DNA of 64,000 nucleotides from Adiantum capillus-veneris (taxonomy: Eukaryota; Streptophyta; Polypodiopsida; Polypodiales; Pteridaceae). Positions 32,218 to 44,706 of the stretch are shown piece by piece. The position numbers were made by a program, and so were the translations under genes. The stretch is from contig CM043969.1 of NCBI GenBank assembly GCA_014529385.2, positions 26,427,946-26,491,945 of the forward strand, in the 5' to 3' direction. How positions within the stretch are numbered: the stretch's first letter is position 1; every line of letters starts with the position of its first letter. The notes under the pieces were generated by a model that was not told the origin of the DNA, made no database searches, and saw only the letters and a list, made by a program, of their open reading frames with translations.

Positions 32218-33846
32218 GTGCTTACTGCTGCTAATGGCAGTTCTTTCACACTTGTTGATGCACTTTATGTACCTGGGATCAAGAAGAATCTCTTGTCTGT
32301 ATCCGCACTTGCTAGAGTTGGACTTGTAGTTAAATTTGTGGATGACAGATGTACAATTCATGATCTTAGTTTTGGTGATGAAATTGTTGCATCTGGCCTT
32401 TTGTGTCGTGGGTTGTATAATCTCACTTTGTATGACAAGTGTGGACAAAATTTTGCAAATGCTGTTGCAGATTCAAGGGCTATTTCAGATGCAAAACTTT
32501 GGCATGCACATTTTGGTCATCTGAATTTTGCCAATTTGTCGCGTTTGCAGAAATTTGATATGGTCGCTTCTTTGCCGCCTCTTGAAGCACCTGTCAAACA
32601 TGTTTGTGAAGGTTGTATTTTGGGTAAGATGCAGTGTTCTAAGTTTCCAAAGGATGGTTCAGTTCGGGCCACATGCAGGTTGCAGCTTGTGCATAGTGAT
32701 GTTTGTGGGCCCATGCAAACTCCGTCCTTGGGCAATTACCTGTACTTCGTGACTTTCATTGATAATTACTCCAGGCATGCATGGGTATTTCCGCTTAAAG
32801 CAAAGTCCGAAGTTTTTATGTACGTCAAACAATTTCTGGCTATGGCTGAAAATGTCTCGAAATGTACTATGGGCACCCTCCGTTCCGCCGATCGAGGGAG
32901 GGAGTATATGTCTCATGAATTCAATGTATTTTTGGCTAGTCGTGGGATAAAACACCAATGTACAGTGCCTTATACACCTAAGCAAAATGGTGTTGCTGAG
33001 AGAAAAAACAGGTCACTTACGGAAATGGCACGATGTATGGTCAAAAGTCAAGCTTTGCTGCATTCTTTTTGGCTTGAGGCCATCATGTGTGCCACTTATG
33101 TACTAAACAGGTGTCCTACAAAAGCTTTGCAATCTATTACTCCATATGAAGCATGGCATGATAGAAAGCCTTCTATTGAGCACATGCGTCTTGGCTGTTT
33201 GGCATATGCTTTGGTGCCACAAACACAGCACTAAAAATTGGATGATGAGGCTGTCAAATGTATTTTTGTTGATTATAGTGTTGAAAGCAAAGGTTATACG
33301 TTGTATGATCCGCAAACAAAACGTATTCTGGTTTCACGGGATGTAGTGTTTGTGGAAGATTCTGTTCAGCCCTTCCTGTCATGTACTAGAGACAATAATG
33401 TAAGCTCACAGGACATTTATGACACTTTGTTGCCTCTTTTCAGTGGTGGAAATACGAATGTAAGTTCCAATGTGGCAAATGTAGAGCCTATGGGGGTTTC
33501 TAAAAATGTTACAGATCAGCCTATTACTGATGTAGATGTACATAATGTACTTGATGAGGAAAGCGCTAAAAATAAGCAGGCTAGAGGTATGCCAAAATGG
33601 TTGGTGCACACTCTGCGTGACAATAAATTGGATGCACCTTTGTCTAGTCGTACTCGTTCAGGCTCTCGCCATGCATCTTATGCATCAGATTGTTATGCTT
33701 TGGCTGTGTCTAGCTTACATGATGTTGAGGAGCCTCTGTCTTTTGATGAAGCACAGAATTCACAGAATTGGATGGTTGCCATGCAATCAGAATATGATGC
33801 ACTTATAGAAAATGACACATGGACTTTATGTGATTTGCCTCCTTAA
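32218..33846 (+). pseudogene. GAG-pre-integrase and integrase of element C
   Basis: The frame from 32218 reads LYVPGIKKNLLSV, LWHAHFGHLN, then the integrase core: HSDVCGPM, FIDNYSRHAW, LRSADRGREYMS and QNGVAERKNRS. A TAA at 33233-33235 interrupts it in frame. Reading resumes at 33238 with the C-terminal CIFVDYSVESKGYTLYD block and the linker toward RT. That part stops at 33844 (CCTTAA where A has CCTGGA). Integrase would insert element cDNA. The D,D,E positions appear present, but the stops make it non-functional. Confidence 0.9.
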
Positions 33847-33861
33847 AAAAAGGCCATTGGT

Positions 33862-35269
33862 ATGAGGTGGGTTTACAAGTTGAAACGCAAGCCGGATGGT
33901 GAGATCGATCGCCATAAGGCTCGACTTGTTGCAAAGGGTTATGCACAGCAAAAAGGCATAGATTATGAAGAGACTTTTGCTCCCACTTGTCGTATGACTA
34001 CTATGCGTTTTCTATGTACATTGGCAGCTCATTTTGGTTGGGATGTACATCAATCAGACATTGTTACTGCTTTCTTGAATGGTGACATATTTGAGGAAGT
34101 TTATGTAACGCAGCCTCGTGGTTTTGTCATAAAAGGACAAGGACAAAGTGTACAGATGTAAGAAGGCTTTGTATGGGTTGAATCAATCTCCTCGTGCTTG
34201 GTATGAGAAAGCTGACAATCATTTGGTTAAACGAGGCTTTCGTAATAGTCCAACAAAAAGCACATTGTATGTAAAGCGTGAGGGTGATGTACTTCTCATT
34301 GTGGTTCTTTATGTCGATGATTTGCTGATCGCTGGACCAAATGAGAGACATATTGCTGAATTTAAGGCTGATTTGAATGCTACTTTCAAGATGAAAGATT
34401 TGGGGCGGTTGCATCATCACTTGGGAATATAGTTTAAGCAATGTGATGGTGGTATTGCCTTGTGTCAGAAAAGTTACATAGAGACATTGCTATGTAAGTT
34501 TGGACTTGAGGATTGCAAACCTATTGCCACTCCCATGGAAACAGGTTTGAAGTTGAGTCTACATGATGCTGGCGATCCTGCTAATGTCACTCTTTACCAA
34601 ACTGTTGTTGGCTGCCTCATTTATGTATGCAACACGAGGCCAGATATTCAATTTGCAGTCTCACAGGTCATCAAATTTATGCATAGCCCAGGGTCTAAGC
34701 ATTGGCAGGCTGTCAAGAGGATTTTCCGCTACCTTAATGGCACTTTACATCTTGGCTTGTTTTATCCCAAGGGGGGATCATTGCCGCCAGACTTACATGC
34801 TTTTTCGAACTCAGATTGGGCTGGTTGTTTTGACACGCGAGTGTCCACAAGTGGCTTTTGTTTCATGCTTGGCAGTTCATGTATATCATGGTTGAGCAAG
34901 AAGCAACCTACTGTGGCCACTTTGAGTTGTGAGGCTGAGTACAGGGCAGTCTTTACAGCTATGATTGAGTGTGTATGGCTCAGACGCCTTATGGCTGATT
35001 TGGGTGTTGGACAGGACACTGCCAGCACTATCTACACTGACAGTCAGAAGGTATTGGCAGTTGCGAGGAATTCAATTTTTCATGCTCGCCGCACAAAGCA
35101 CACTGAGGTGCATTACCACTATGTCAGGGAGAGGATCTCAGCAGGAGAGATCAGTTTGGCTTATGTGCCAACACAAGACAACCTTGCAGATCTTTTCACA
35201 AAGGCATTGTCTCATGAGAAGCTTGAAGCTTTCTGCAAAGCTTTGGGCTTACTCCCCTTTATGGACTAA
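33862..35269 (+). pseudogene. Reverse transcriptase and RNase H of element C
   Basis: RT motifs [26 protein letters not shown] and LYVDDLLIAG are followed by RNase H (SDWAGCFDTRVSTSGF, SCEAEYRAVFTA, NLADLFTKAL), which ends at 35269. Two defects are the same as in A: the frameshift near 34148 and the TAG at 34430 (LGI-stop). From about 33931 to the end it is almost identical to element A, whereas the gag and LTR parts differ by several percent or more. Confidence 0.9.
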
Positions 35270-35344
35270 TCATGTCCTTAGGGCATGGCACTTCCCTTTA
35301 CTCATGTGCCAACTCTCGTTCACTGCATCACTCCAAGGGGGATT

Positions 35345-35568
35345 TGTTACCATATACATGTGGTAGTGATGTGTGTGAACACACTAGGACCGTCGGGGCA
35401 TTTTTTTCCTCTTTAGGAGGTTTTTTTCCCAAGCATTGTATATACGTCCATCACTCTAGGGCTATCTATCTTTCCATTGCACACTAAGTAACACTCTCTA
35501 TCGTGTGCCTTGAGCTTTCTTCGTCTTCTCCAAGTTGTGTGTGTTTCTCTGCAACCCTAATTCCAACA
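35345..35568 (+). repeat. 3' LTR of element C
   Basis: It follows the same purine tract as element A (35333-35342) and ends CCAACA. TGAGC comes next. Confidence 0.93.
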
Positions 35569-35900
35569 TGAGCGTCGTGTACGTCATGAAAACGACACGC
35601 ATTGAATGAAAAAGTGAGTTTTCAAGGATTTTTAAAAAGTTAGATTCACTTTTCAGAGTGTGCAGTTGTCCTTTTGGACGTACGCAAGAAGTGCAAGTAT
35701 ATTTTAAGACCATTTTCTAGAGAGAGAAATAGAATTTCTTAAAAGGCCCTCCAAATGACCTCCGAAATCTCCTAATGGGAGGGAAAGAGATGATAAGCCA
35801 ACCAATTCTGCATTGTACTCAAATCGTTAGATTTTGCTTCTTCCGCCATGTTTGGAAGGCCATGAATGGTTGAGTGTTCCTCCAAAAACTCTTGATAGCC
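35569..35900. repeat. Right foldback arm, outer part, with LINE-like sequence
   Basis: This is the continuation of the arm split by element C. It matches the left arm to about 35800. Beyond this it still resembles minus-strand LINE C-terminal coding sequence but with low similarity. Confidence 0.65.
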
Positions 35901-36782
35901 AACTACACAGAGATTAACCATGATAGCAGGGAAACTACTAGTGGGATTGAAAAAAACAAGACTTTTGACGAGTGGAATTGGATAACTCTTAGTGCCAAGT
36001 CTATGTCAATTTGGTGTTTGCGGGGAAAGTGGGCCCAACTCGTATTGAGCATGGTGCTGATGTAATGGTTTTCTCCTATTGATATAGCCTCACATATTGT
36101 GAGATTTGGCCAAAAAAAAACTTTCCTATATGAAGAAAAGTAAAAGCCCACGTTATCCTTCTCACAAAAGTCCAGGGGGACTTAAATAGAAAAACACACA
36201 CACACACACACACGCGTTCTCCTTCTCACAAAAGTCCAGGGAACTAAGATAGAAAAACAAACAAACACACACACGTTCTCCTTCTCACAAAAGTCCAAGG
36301 GGACTAAGATAGAAAAACACACACACACTTAATTTCACTAAAATCTTAAGATCAAGGCAATAGCTAATACTAAAAAACCCCAATCCTCACGTTATACACA
36401 AGTTCCTTCACACATAGTGATTTACTACAACATCATGAGCTTCTAAGAGGGAAGCACCGCAAACCTCGCTAGGTGTAGTTGGGGATAAGGGATCGCCAGC
36501 CTGATGTGTGGGCTAAAGGTCCCATGCTCCCAATAGCACCTAGCTAGGTGTTGTCCACAATAGCACCTAGCTAAGTATATGGTGCCTCGCGAGCGGCGGA
36601 AGCTGATGCTGTTAAAGCACTAAGTGAAAAATAATGAGAAAATATCTATTTCCCAACATGAGAAAATCTCTAAGCTTTCTTGCGAAGAGGGGCTTCGCAC
36701 ACAGTGACCATCTTCGTGCAGACTGCATCAGCATTATCGCCGCGCTACATGGAAACCTGCAAAATGCTAAGTGGTCCAGGTG

Positions 36783-36814
<32 letters not shown>

Positions 36815-37534
36815 GGTCGTGGCTCAATCCCCCCAGGCGCCGCTCTATCCGGATAGAATACTTGCTGTATTGAAGGTGGGACTGATGGCTTTACTATTTT
36901 GATGATTCTTTTGTGGTATGAGATGATATTTGACATGTTTTACTTCTTTGGTTTTTCTTTTAATCTGAGTACATACTTGAATGCATGCATATTAAATATG
37001 CATTTAGGTCAGTACAGCTTTGTGCCGGAGGAAGGTATGCAAACTTCGTCATAACATAGAGGTCAGTATTCGGAAAAATCACGTTTCAGCTCAAGTCCTG
37101 TGCGGGTTGGAAATTGAAAACCTCACAATAGGGAAAAGGAAACAATCCCTTTAAAATGTGGAATAAAATAGTGAAGAAATGGCAAAAAATTACACTTTAT
37201 TTTGCATAATCTCCTGCTTAGGATTGTCTTAAAGGGAAAAACAATTTCCTGAACACCGACGGAGGCATTACGAGTTTTCAATTCATACTCCGTCCAACTA
37301 TTTTTATCAAAATGTAGCCTCCCAAGAACCAGAAGACATTAATGCTGTAGTGCAGTATGCAGGGGTAGAGCCTTGAGGAAATCTCCAAGTCCAATGTATC
37401 CTGCATTTACCTTTACAGATTCTTTGCATTGTAAATCCACTTGCAAATTTGATGGAGATGTCTGATGAACAAATCCTGCATTTCAGGATATCATTTATTG
37501 TTCTTGACATCAAGCTGTACTGAATATTGTGACG
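35901..37534. other. No gene recognised
   Basis: This is the stretch between the foldback and the reductase pseudogene. It holds one short tandem repeat (listed separately) and a (TG)n run at 36785-36811. I see no conserved frame. Confidence 0.4.
36157..36330. repeat. ~65-bp tandem repeat, three copies
   Basis: CCTTCTCACAAAAGTCCA recurs three times. Each is followed by GGGGACT/GGAACT, AGATAGAAAAACA and a short (CA)n run. Confidence 0.9.
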
Positions 37535-37774
37535 CTACACCTTCAGCAACCCCCTTTCCATCAAACTTCGTACACAGTCCTTCAATGCATCTTTAATAGG
37601 AGTGTAGACTAATCCAAGGCCTTTCACCTTGTCTGTACAAACATTATATCCAGGATCACGAGGCGACACCTCATCTCCACACCTGAATTTTCCCAAAACC
37701 ACAAAAAAAAAATGAGCGGAACTTTTCATTGCATCTCGTTGTGCATCTGCTTATGCATCAACACAAGAAAGAGC

Positions 37775-37930
37775 TGTCAATGAGTGCTAGCTCAGTTGAT
37801 CGAGCAAGATCCTCCTGTGTGCAAGGCCTTGGGTTCAAACCCCCTTGACCTAGTCCATATGATGGGATGGCCAACCTTATCCGGCTGGGATGCTCTACCT
37901 CACGGAGTTGGGTGTGTGAGTTACACTTTC
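37775..37930 (+). mobile_element. tRNA-derived SINE in the last intron of the reductase pseudogene
   Basis: A pol III box A-like TGCTAGCTCAGTTGATCGAG is followed 35 bases later by the box B-like GGGTTCAAACCCC. An unrelated tail comes next. The spacing fits a tRNA-derived SINE head. A full cloverleaf with acceptor stem is not present, so it is not a tRNA gene. Confidence 0.65.
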
Positions 37931-38780
37931 AAGTTCCTACTCTCTTTTTAAGTTTTTGCATATAGACAAGGCCTTTGAAATTCATACTTTGTTGGTATTG
38001 GAAGATCAGGGTAGAGTGAACAGAGAATCTCCACCATCCTTTCATAATGCACAACGCTTTCAACACATAAATAGCGGCCACTAGCTTCTGCGACTTCATA
38101 AGCCAGAATGTGGGCTTCAGCAACATCCTTCATGTGCACCCATCCGTAAGCAGCATTCGCATACGTTGAAGCAGATTCTATAGCAGCAACCCACCACCTT
38201 AATTCCGAAGGAGTTATATTATCAACATGCAAACAATCCCAAAACCGGTACCACTTTTTATGTTCCCCATTGGATATGCGGGCACATGTATTCACACACA
38301 TAGTTAACTATGCACAAAAATAGACCAAGCATACACATCCTAAGCATACCCCCACTACATACATAAGCATGTGTATTCAGCATTAGACACGTGCATAAAT
38401 TAGATCTATCATCATGCTGATGCATAGCTCGCATGCGCAGGCCGGTAAAGCACCATCAGTGAGTTTCAGCACAAGTTCCGAGGTGGTGTTCAAAGCCGTC
38501 TATAGAAGAGGTCCAATAACCATTCCTGGGTTGATTGTCACTAGATCCAATCCATGTTCTTTTGCGAGCTTCCAAGCTTCCAATTCGGCTTCTATCTTCG
38601 ATAAGGCATACCAGGACTAGAACAACCCAAAAAACAAAATAAGCAAACAAAGAAGATCCACCCTAAACACATGAATGACACCAAAAAACACTGGTAGAGC
38701 CGCCAAAGTCACAATGTGATGATCACATAAGCCAGTTCATAAATGAACCAATGAGTCCTAGAAAGAAAGCAAGCAACTAG

Positions 38781-38916
<136 letters not shown>

Positions 38917-39087
38917 TTAAAGGGTTTAAAGCATACCTTCATAGAGTAACTTTCATCACACCAGTGCCAATATTACATTGTGAGTAAGGCTCACAATACC
39001 AATCCTTTCCATTTCTTTGGTCGCTTAACAATGGCTTGACATTGATCTCTTCCCCTCCTACCATTGTTGTGACTTTCCCAAAGCCCT

Positions 39088-39221
39088 TGTTAGCATATAT
39101 GAGGAAGTGATGTGTGTGAACAGGCTTAGGACCGTCGGGGCATTTTTTCCCTCATTAGGAGGTTTTTTCCCTCGTGCATTGTATATATGCCCATCATTCT
39201 AGAGTTCATTTATCTTTCCAT
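39088..39221 (+). repeat. Truncated copia LTR (A/C family) in an intron
   Basis: It matches the first about 135 bases of the A/C LTRs, from TGTTA through the GGGGCATTTTTTCC and TAGGAGGTTTTTTCC blocks to TATCTTTCCATT. It then breaks off into microsatellite DNA. Confidence 0.85.
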
Positions 39222-39229
39222 TTGGTGCG

Positions 39230-39530
<301 letters not shown>

Positions 39531-39993
39531 TGCGTACATGTGTGTGGACTGGAGGTCACCAAAGACTATTCTAGTCAATGATTCATTTGAGTTGCTTCAA
39601 AACAACAACAGACCAACTACTCCATACTTTGTTTTGCCTCCAGTATGTAGGGTCACTGAAAAAACTTTCATCCAAAACATCTTCTGGATTTCTGTACAGT
39701 GAAGTTATCACGGCCGCCATCGATGATGTAACAACCACCCTTTTTATAGACTTGGCCTTTACGCAAGCATTAAGAACATTGCGTGTACCCTTTACTGCTG
39801 GATCAATTAAGTCCTTCTACAAGTAAAGGGAAGCATAATCATGAGAACAAACATACTACACAAGGACAGAAAACATGTAATCCAACTGAGATGCCAGAAC
39901 AACATTTGTTGAATACAAATATCTCCTTGAAAAAAAAGCCAAGACATTGTCATCTATCAGCAATATGCAACACATACATATAAATAACACACG

Positions 39994-40037
<44 letters not shown>

Positions 40038-40056
40038 GGGGGGGGGGGGGGGGGGG
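39994..40056. repeat. (TG)n followed by poly-G
   Basis: About 20 TG units and then a run of about 19 G, in the intron between exons 2 and 3 of the reductase pseudogene. The G run could form a quadruplex. Confidence 0.95.
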
Positions 40057-40591
40057 TGGTCATCCCCTCCCAAAGAATCCAATACATAGATATTCACAGC
40101 ACAAATTGAACATACAATGCCCTCAATTCTTAATACTTATGCTAGTACAACTGCACAAAAAAATACATATAAATACAAACAACAGAAGATCTAAGGACAT
40201 ATGAAAGCCCAAGAAATAGAGCAAATTAAGAACAGGAAAGTGGAGGATGAACCTGGGGATTATCGGTGGTGAAGAAGCAAGGCGACGCGGTGTGGAAAAC
40301 AGCCTTGCAACCATCCAAAGCAGCATCAAAGGACCCTTCTTCCAGCAAGTCAGCTTTAAACAAATGGAGTCGTTCCTTGGCGTGTGGTAGAGCCATCAAG
40401 TGGGCGGTCTTCGGCACATTGTCTGTAAAACAACAAAAGGCAGTCAGTACCTAGAGAGCATTGTGGCGCATGCCCTGCTCAACGCGGGTTTAGCATATGG
40501 GGAGTATGGTGTGTTATACCAGGGTCTCACACAGAGGCGCGAACGGTGTAGCCACGCTCAAGAAGGAGTTTCACAAGCCAAGAAGCTATGT

Positions 40592-41508
40592 CTGTAGGCT
40601 GTTGTTGGTCTCATAAGGTGCCAATGACCACCAATGAGCTCATATGATACATACACTCTAGGGACTAATAACGTACCTTTTGAGAGAACACGTTTTCCTT
40701 TAGGTGGCCCCCTTTTAGATTAGCATCAAGAAAGACAATAATATTATTGATTTTCCTGGTCAATTATGTCCAACCCCCCAACAAAATTATGTCAGTAACG
40801 TTAAGAAGGCTTCTTCTACAAAAGGACATGGTTTTAGAAAGAAATTACTACTTTACAGGTTTGAGAGGGTCTCCTACTTGAAACGCATCTTTAAACTTAC
40901 AAGAGGTATCCCGTGATAGGGGGATATCTTTACCCTTAGGAGTTTGCAAGAGTGCTCACATATCTTGGTTTGTAGTGTAAATTTCTTGGTTGAAAATAAA
41001 AAATCTCGATTACAATTGTGTCAGTTACTTGAGACCACCTTGGAGTATGAAGGTTTGATTGGGTGGGTGTACAAATGTCTCATGGAGCACTAGCATAAAC
41101 TGGTGGAGAAGGTGGAGGGGAGCTTTTGGGATAGACTTTTCGGAGGGGTTAAATGGATATCCAAATATATGTTCATGAGGGACTATAGTCTTACTCCACA
41201 TATACAGTGGAATCATGTTAGAGGATGTGTAGGTTAATGTAGGCTAATTCTTGGAAAAATGGCCTAAGTTACCATAGTGTATGACAACATATGTGCATAA
41301 TTTGAGAGCGTTTGTTTAAGAATTTTACGAAAGACACACAAAATGAGAATTTTATCATTGACTGAGACTCAAGAAGCACACATTGTTTCATGTCTCCTAA
41401 GCTTGTACAAAATCCCAAATTAAAACTTGATTCTCACAAAAAAAGGCTGGTTGAACTAGCTAATGCAAAGAAGCACTATATACAATGGCATGTTTAACAT
41501 TTTACTTT
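40592..41508. other. No gene recognised
   Basis: The first exon of the reductase was looked for here on the minus strand and not found. No other feature is seen. Confidence 0.4.
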
Positions 41509-41665
41509 TTGTAGGCCCAAAGGAGCTAGTTTGGTTGGTTGAGTACTCATCCTCCGTGACCTAGGTCATGGGTTCAAGTGCGGTCAGGCGACCTTGATAG
41601 CGCTCACAAACGCTCATTATATCATGCGAGCCAGAATGCTCATGCTACTACCAAAAAAAAAAAAT
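41509..41665 (+). mobile_element. Probable tRNA-derived SINE with poly-A tail
   Basis: TAGTTTGGTTGGTTGAGTAC resembles box A and GGGTTCAAGTGCG resembles box B, about 30 bases apart. The unit ends in a 12-base A run at about 41654-41665. No clear target duplication was found. Confidence 0.55.
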
Positions 41666-41697
41666 GTTAAAACAAAGAGAAGAAAATTGAGAAACCT

Positions 41698-41807
41698 CTA
41701 CGTATGGATTTGAGTGAGCGAGATGTAATTCTAAGAATAGATTGGTTTGAATCTCTTCATGCACTAATTTGATTGTGAACAAGGAGAGTTCATAAAGAGG
41801 TCATAAA

Positions 41808-41856
<49 letters not shown>

Positions 41857-42320
41857 ACAGAGCAAATCACTCTTAGTCTCTGCTACGAAACCTTGGAGAG
41901 GGGTGAGACAAGGGTGTGAAACCTTTTAGTTCTTGCGAATGAGATATCCCAAGAAACGAAAGAAACAAAAAAATAAAGAAACTTGGAATTCGTAGGCTGA
42001 CTCTTAGATGAGTATAAGTATGTGTTCTCCCTAGCATGCCTCTGCCTAGATTGGTAGAACATCCAATAGATCTCTATCTAAGAATTGAGCCTTACTCGAG
42101 GGCACTATATAGGTTCCACATTGATGAACCCAAGCAACATATATTACATCTTGGAGGTCTCTTAAAGTAAGGGTTCATTCAACCTAGTGTCCCTCCTTGG
42201 GGTAGTTCTATAAAAAAAGGTGGCATCTACAAATCATGCATTTACTATAGGGGATTGAACAAAGGTAAGTTAAAGAACAAATACCCTCTTCCTTGCATTA
42301 ATTAACTTGATAGGCACAGT
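41698..42320 (+). pseudogene. gypsy protease/RT fragments
   Basis: Near 41700 the frame reads ERDVILRIDWFESLHALI, the xDVILGMDWLxxHxAxI segment that links protease and RT in Ty3/gypsy. Near 42165-42290 it reads GFIQPSVPPWGSSI, an IYYRGLNKGKLKNKYPLP stretch, and so on. That is RT motif 1-2 (GxIxPSxSPWGxPV, DYRxLNxxTxKNxYPLP). Between them lie a (GA)n run (41812-41851) and unrelated sequence. The catalytic YxDD region is absent. This may be the upstream part of the element whose integrase is at 45328-47230. Confidence 0.7.
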
Positions 42321-42329
42321 GGAAGAAGA

Positions 42330-43006
42330 AACATTAAATTAATGTGTTTACACACCCCACCTCCCCATCATGAGACCGGCAACAAACTTGAAACTTGCGA
42401 AACAAGACACACAATAAACACGATTGAATCATCAAACACTAAGAAGTTGAATAGCTTGAATGAATTTGCACATTGAAAAGACAAAAACTTGATTTTATTA
42501 CATTAGTCATTGGGGATGCAAAAGGGAGATTCCATTGCATCACTACAAAAGGTGGAAGAATCCTTGGTCATATTCACTCTCTTGGCATGTCTTGCACAAA
42601 AGTTGGTGTCGTGAGGTTACAGACAAAAGGCAAGGCGTGCTTGCTACAAACATATGCAAAATAACATGACGCACGCAATAAAACCATTGAATCTGCATAC
42701 CTGATGAATCACACGTGCACATAACTAAAGCTATACACAATCTGAGAGATAAAGAGTAGGAGAGAGAGGAGCAGAGCACCTGCAAGTGCATCTCCTCGAG
42801 AAAAGCGCTACACAAGCACAAAGAGAGGAAAGGTGAAAAGAGAGAAGGACACAAAGCACTAGTGCAATCTCTCCCCATACAAAAGTGACCATTCTTCTCT
42901 TACACGTTTTTACTTATAGATTTCTTGAATGCTCAAAATGATTACAAATTGTCTGCCCAGACATAAAATGACCGTAGCTTATAAAGATCACTTAAATAAT
43001 GAAACA
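42330..43006. other. No gene recognised
   Basis: A 111-codon minus-strand frame (42543-42878) has no recognisable motif. Confidence 0.35.
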
Positions 43007-43108
43007 TGCCATAAAATCTAATATCTAGATTTACCCAAATGATTTTCTCATCTTAAACTGATCATTTAATAAGGGGAAATAAAAGGGAAACAAGAGCTAG
43101 AATATAGA
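43007..43108 (+). repeat. gypsy LTR, left part, split by a solo LTR
   Basis: TGCCATAAAATCTAATATC... matches the LTR start at 47588 over about 100 bases. It breaks at 43108 and continues at 44707 (TAGATATGTGTTTTTAGG). Confidence 0.85.
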
Positions 43109-44706
43109 TGTCATAAAATCTAATATCTAGTATCTAACCAACCCAAATGATTTTCTCATATTAAATTGATCACTTAATGTGGGAGAATAAACGGGAACAA
43201 GTGTTAAGATATAGACATGTGCTTATAGATCTATCTCAACACGGGGCCAATGGTAAAGGGGTCCAAATGAGAGATGGTCTATCAAAGAGCAGGGCTAAAA
43301 AATGGAGCATAAGACCTCAGGGTTAGCTTCATTGAAGACCTCCAATAATGTGTGTAAAAGGCCTTTGACCTTAGGTAAGCTAGGGCTAAGCTTGAGGCGC
43401 GGGAACCCGACCCAGCTCGAGGTGCTTGTCCTGCTTGATGACTAAGGTGCTTGAGGTGCTTGATGATTGAGGTGCTTGAGATGCTTGAGGTGCTTAATTA
43501 TTGAGATGCTTGAGGTGCTTGACATGCTTGAGATGCTAGGGTTGCACTTGAGGTGAGAACCCAGCCCAAGCTTAAAGTGCTTATGAGCCAAGCTTGTGGT
43601 GGGAACTGGGCCTATGTATGAGGGGCTTGAGGGTCAAAAAGTCAAAGATTCAATCCCTACAAGGAGGGGGTGAGCCCTACATGAGGGGGGATGAGAGAAA
43701 ACACCCACACACTCACACAAGGCATGCATGGCACAAATAAAGCAAAAGGGACACTTGTCAAGTTCTTCCTCATGGTGTGCCTGAAGCCTATTGGTTGGCA
43801 CAAGGGGTCCCATAATAATTTAGGAGATTTAATTAAATTATTTAGCATTTATCTAGCCCTCTCTCTCAAAGGGGAAAGGGGGACACTTGTCTCAAGGCTA
43901 CCCTTGTTACTTGTAATGCCTCCTTCTTGTGATTGGCTAGTCCAATGAGCTTCAAGCATGAGCTACAAAGGGGGGTCGACCCAAGCAAGCTAGGGGGTTG
44001 CTTAGGGGGTATACTCACCCACACACACTCACAAACACTCTCATTGTGTGCTATGTAAAGTGCAAGAACTCCCTCTCCTTCTCCAAGCAAGTAGAGGTTG
44101 AGAGCCTACATCAACACTCTTGGATATGGAGTGCAAATCCAACCAAGAGCCATGCTTCAATGCTTAAGCTTGCCATCTCCTTCTTCTTCATTACTATGCT
44201 ATTATGTATGCTAGCAACAAGAGTTATAATAAGTGAGGAACTAATTCTTTCTCCTACGAAATGTTTCTTCTTCCTCTTCCCTACCCTCATTCCCTGCTAG
44301 CTCTCTCCACCTTCGAAGGTGTTTGAGGTCTTGGGACTGAGGCTTGGGATAGTTAAAGCTTTCTTCAAGTTTATGTTATGTTTGTGATGCATGAAGCTTT
44401 CCATCTTCATTGCGGTCACAAGGAACACAAAGATTGTATTGTAACAAGTCTCTCTTAATGGGAGAAATCATAATACAAATGCCTATTGGAGGGGGGACCG
44501 GCTCCACATAAATCCGGTCCTCAATTATTGTCATGTTCTCTAAATTCTCTCTCTTGCAAAAGTATTTTTCATGCCAAGTTAGCTAATTGCTATGATTATG
44601 TTGCTATCTTCAATTATGTTCACCCGCTATGCTCACAAAGTCATTTCTCAAAAGTACTCTCATTAATATCCGCTACTCTCAAATTAAATAGGACAATTCC
44701 ATTACA
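43109..44706 (+). mobile_element. gypsy solo LTR nested in another LTR
   Basis: A 1598-bp LTR runs from TGTCATAAAATC to TTCCATTACA. It shows the GGTGCTTGA minisatellite (43430-43560) and the same tail as the LTR at 53397. TAGA (ATAGA if the shared A is counted) is repeated at both borders. The host sequence is uninterrupted in the copy at 47588. No internal domain is present, so it is a solo LTR. Open frames inside it, for example 44209-44300, are part of the LTR. Confidence 0.9.

Larger units (their letters stand above)
29683..35568 (+). mobile_element. Ty1/copia LTR retrotransposon C
   Basis: LTRs are 29683-29905 (223 bp) and 35345-35568 (224 bp). They flank gag, protease, integrase, RT and RNase H. 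Target duplications are TGAGT (29678-29682) and TGAGC (35569-35573), one base apart. The PBS after the 5' LTR is damaged (TTGTATCAGAG). Gag is split by solo LTR F (30830-31607). Without F the element is about 5.1 kb. It is the sister of element A and keeps the integrase that A has lost. It has its own stops and indels and shares two RT defects with A. Confidence 0.94.

Noticed and set aside
37775-37850. tRNA gene
   Set aside because: Box A and box B are present, but no acceptor stem or complete cloverleaf closes around them. A SINE head fits better.
44176-44300. Small membrane protein (hydrophobic open frame, also at 54466-54534)
   Set aside because: Both copies lie inside gypsy LTRs and the frame ends within the repeat. 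A chance frame in a repeated sequence is more likely.
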